NCBI GenBank assembly: GCA_028278605.1
Contig: JANQEB010000058.1
Location: 1-32,950 of the forward strand
Length of the DNA: 32,950 bases
Reading direction: 5' to 3'
Source of the DNA: Candidatus Gastranaerophilales bacterium
Lineage (GTDB): Bacteria > Cyanobacteriota > Vampirovibrionia > Gastranaerophilales > UBA9971
Positions 30,993 to 32,950 of the stretch are shown piece after piece (within the stretch, counting starts at the first letter, position 1; every line of letters starts with the position of its first letter). Made by a program: the position numbers and the translations under genes. The notes under the pieces are model-generated. The model searched no databases, was not told where the DNA came from, and saw only the letters and a list, made by a program, of their open reading frames with translations.

Positions 30993-31535
30993 TTAATTAT
31001 TTTTCCCCGCCAAGTATTTATCTTTCTTAGACGATGAATAAGATGATCCAAAATAATAATTAAGCATTGTAATAAATCCTGTGCCTAGAGAGCCTAGCAT
31101 AATATCTATAATGCCACGCACATCTGGATCAAGATCAACAAACATTAGCAAGAATAATAATCCAAAAAACCCAACCGTGAGAAATATAGCAAGAAACGAT
31201 GGCGTAAAATCTCTAAATCCAGACTTTGCCATTTCTACCTCGCGACTTCTAGCACTTGAGCTTTCCATTTGATCTATTTTTTTGGAATCAATATCGAGCC
31301 TCTTAAGTTCAACTTCTGTTTGAGCATTAAGCTCTTTAATTTTAAGCCAAGTCTCAGGTGAGGCATTTTGAAGAGCGCTATCTATTTCTTTAGGTCCAGC
31401 ATCTTCATTTAATCCTAATATATTACATAACCCTTTCACTGCTACTCCAGCTACAGGAGTTCCGATTACGGAAGCTACTGCAGGTGCTACAGCACCAATA
31501 ATACCTTTTATACTACCCCATATAGAATCACCCAT
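30993..31535 (-). CDS. Holin, GTA 3TM type (180 aa)
   Basis: The layout fits the GTA_holin_3TM family (PF11351): an N-terminal Ala/Gly/Val helix (GIIGAVAPAVASVIGTPVAG), a charged middle with SARSREVEMAKSGFRDFTPS, two hydrophobic spans (about 112-130 and 140-160), and a C-terminus YYFGSSYSSSKKDKYLAGKN. The GSS-S-K ending is typical. Holins make inner-membrane holes so the endolysin can reach the wall, and the gene follows the endolysin by 15 bases. It has AAGGAG. Confidence 0.82.
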   Translation of the reverse strand: MGDSIWGSIKGIIGAVAPAVASVIGTPVAGVAVKGLCNILGLNEDAGPKEIDSALQNASPETWLKIKELNAQTEVELKRLDIDSKKIDQMESSSARSREVEMAKSGFRDFTPSFLAIFLTVGFFGLLFLLMFVDLDPDVRGIIDIMLGSLGTGFITMLNYYFGSSYSSSKKDKYLAGKNN

Positions 31536-31550
31536 AAAATACTCCTTTAT

Positions 31551-32093
31551 TCAAAGCAAACAGTCAAAAGCCCTATTTAGCCAACCTAATAAAAATATAT
31601 TTTGGTTCGGATTATTGTTCACAATACCACGATAAAAATCTATAAGTTCTAATGTTAGCAATGAGCAGAAGAAACTTATATTTGTTGACTCATTAATTGC
31701 AGTAATTGTTTTAGAACCAATAACGCCATCAACTATAACGCGATTATGATTACTGTATTTATTGATACAATGCTGGACAATAATTCCAGCACGCCTATTG
31801 CCAGCATTTACAGCAATACTAAAAATAAAATTAGCAATCTTTTGACTATTAATGCCATCCAACTGCTTCCAAAAGTATTTTTTATAGATTTCTTCGGCAT
31901 CGCTAACATTTAATAGTTTAATATCATCTACATCAATATCGCCATCATTATCAACATCACCTAACATACCTAACTTTGATAAAAATCTAAGTGATATACC
32001 ATATTTTGTGGCACCCCCTTTATCTAATGAGGAGTCACTAAAACCGCCTTCTTGCTTTAAAATAATTTCAAATGCTTCGTTAAAATTAGCCAT
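31551..32093 (-). CDS. Endolysin, GH108-type muramidase with EF-hand-like loop (180 aa)
   Basis: The N-terminal motif EGGFSDSSLDKGGATKYGIS (15-34) fits GH108 N-acetylmuramidases, with Glu15 the likely catalytic acid. Residues 46-57 (DVDNDGDIDVDD) make a full EF-hand/dockerin-like calcium loop. YKKYFWKQLDG and NAGNRRAG follow the family. The C-terminal peptidoglycan-binding-like half has DGVIGSKTITAIN (about 124-136). No signal peptide is seen, so export needs the holin. I choose ATG 32093 (MANFNEAFEI), since a 25-aa upstream ORF overlaps it; the GTG at 32117 is less likely. Confidence 0.88.
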   Translation of the reverse strand: MANFNEAFEIILKQEGGFSDSSLDKGGATKYGISLRFLSKLGMLGDVDNDGDIDVDDIKLLNVSDAEEIYKKYFWKQLDGINSQKIANFIFSIAVNAGNRRAGIIVQHCINKYSNHNRVIVDGVIGSKTITAINESTNISFFCSLLTLELIDFYRGIVNNNPNQNIFLLGWLNRAFDCLL

Positions 32094-32163
32094 TACCCAT
32101 ACCCAATTCTTGCGCACACGGCCCTAATACAAGAGCGTATGCATCATATTCAATTTTTTTCAT
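32086..32163 (-). CDS. 25-aa leader ORF overlapping the endolysin start
   Basis: MKKIEYDAYALVLGPCAQEL, then GMGNG, ends at a TAA that overlaps the endolysin ATG (8-base overlap). AGGATATTT precedes its start. The endolysin has no clear site of its own, so coupling through this ORF may drive it. Confidence 0.5.
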   Translation of the reverse strand: MKKIEYDAYALVLGPCAQELGMGNG

Positions 32164-32170
32164 AAATATC

Positions 32171-32950
32171 CTAATTTCTCAAAAGTGGGATCACGCTAAA
32201 TACAGTATCCCCAGTTGTTGCGCCACTAGCTGCTAATGTAGCTGCACCCGTCGCTACGGTAATAACTAAATTATAAGTAAATGCCTCACCATTAATGTTA
32301 ATACCAAAGGTAATGGTAGTAGTTACAGCTGATTGGGTCACGGTCCCATTATTCTCCAGCTGCTTATTATAAATATACTGTACTGCTGTTACCGATTCAT
32401 CAACAAATAATAAGAAGGTATTAGTATTACCAGAAGGACCTGCTTTTAAGGTGACGATATAAGCCCCTGGTGTATCAAAAGTATATGTAGCTAATGGGGT
32501 AGTGCTTAGATTAGTATATGTCTGCGTAGGCCCTCTAAGAGCTGTAATATGAGACCCTGTAGACCTAATACTTAATGGCGTATCTGTTCCTACCACATAG
32601 TCATATTGATAGGTGCTACGAATGGTATTAGTAACACCACCAAACTCATTTTTATGAATTGCATTATCACTATTAGATTGGTCGCGCAATATATTTAATG
32701 TCACACGCGCTCCACCAGAGGATGTAGATGCTACAGCTTCATCAAAGTAATTAGTATTAATTACTAATTCTGAACTACTATCAGCGTTATATACTTTACC
32801 GTTACCACCATCTATATAATTAGCATCAACATAACATCTCGCTGTTCCAACTGCCCCTACATCAAATAATACGGAGCTTGCAGATGCATTAGTATTTAGC
32901 ATCCTATTAGCCATGAAATGGCAATCTATACTACCTGAAGTTGGGTCTAA
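32171..32950 (-). CDS. Tail fibre/spike protein, C-terminal part (continues at 1647-1 on the circle)
   Basis: The same frame as the 1-1647 gene. The stretch 32852-32950 repeats 1-99, so unique bases are 32171-32851 (227 codons with stop). It continues the beta-helix-like repeats (CYVDANYIDGGNGKVYNADS, ANYIDG and TNYFDEAV). It ends in a Ser/Thr/Gly-rich domain (from about residue 660) with ATGAATLAASGATTGDTVFS near the C-terminus. An apparent start at 32914 (MANRML) is internal to the gene. Confidence 0.88.
   Translation of the reverse strand, partial: LDPTSGSIDCHFMANRMLNTNASASSVLFDVGAVGTARCYVDANYIDGGNGKVYNADSSSELVINTNYFDEAVASTSSGGARVTLNILRDQSNSDNAIHKNEFGGVTNTIRSTYQYDYVVGTDTPLSIRSTGSHITALRGPTQTYTNLSTTPLATYTFDTPGAYIVTLKAGPSGNTNTFLLFVDESVTAVQYIYNKQLENNGTVTQSAVTTTITFGININGEAFTYNLVITVATGAATLAASGATTGDTVFSVIPLLRN
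32852..32950. repeat. 99-bp terminal direct repeat, right copy
   Basis: Identical to bases 1-99. It marks the overlap of a circular contig, so the genome is about 32,851 bp. Confidence 0.95.

Noticed and set aside
32171-32914. A separate 247-aa gene starting at MANRML
   Set aside because: The frame continues upstream through the circular junction to 1647, and no ribosome site precedes that ATG.
1-32950. 99-bp ends as true packaging repeats
   Set aside because: The repeat lies inside a coding frame and has the size of an assembly k-mer.

Overview
The window is a tailed-phage genome with a P22-like (podovirus) head and short-tail gene set, and it is probably complete and circular. Bases 1-99 and 32852-32950 are identical. 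Joining the ends gives a circle of about 32,851 bp and restores one tail-fibre gene across the junction (C-terminal part 32171-32851, N-terminal part 1-1647, same frame). The DNA is AT-rich by eye, ribosome binding sites are of the AGGAG type, and promoters look like sigma-70. A P22-like virion, a lambda O/P-like replication pair, an ERF annealing protein and a GH108-type lysozyme with a GTA-type holin suggest a Gram-negative, probably proteobacterial host. The genus cannot be told from the sequence alone.

Layout. (1) Late region, all on the minus strand, read from about 19181 down through base 1 and on from 32851 to 29790: small ORF, small and large terminase, portal, a small basic protein, scaffold, P22-fold coat, gp4-like and gp10-like tail-completion proteins, a small virion protein, three ejection-type proteins, tail fibres and spikes, endolysin, holin and membrane proteins, and last a secreted accessory protein with its own promoter. 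A hairpin with a GAAA loop follows the coat gene. (2) Early minus-strand operon, 25956 down to 19461, closed by an intrinsic terminator at 19356-19382: small unknown proteins, an HTH regulator, membrane proteins, an O-like initiator with a candidate origin inside its gene, a P-like helicase loader, and four paralogues of an Ala/Trp/Tyr-repeat protein. (3) Early plus-strand operon, 26114 to 29793, from a divergent promoter region (25990-26085): small proteins, ERF recombinase, a Gp157-like protein, and a NUMOD3/PD-(D/E)XK endonuclease. The plus operon meets the end of the late operon tail to tail at 29790-29793.

The most unusual points are these. Two clusters of three exact DnaA boxes (TTATNCACA) sit at candidate promoters of the portal and scaffold genes. 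Four paralogous repeat proteins fill about 2.2 kb; they are mosaic at DNA level, and one copy is frameshifted by a 7-bp deletion. An A_AAA_AAG slippery heptamer joins two overlapping reading frames ahead of the endonuclease. An in-frame TGA lies inside an otherwise coherent ORF. The ERF protein ends in an SSB-like acidic tip, the endolysin carries an EF-hand loop, and the secreted-protein gene has a palindromic operator over its -10 box. No integrase, CI-type repressor, DNA polymerase or tRNA gene was recognised, so lifestyle is unresolved.
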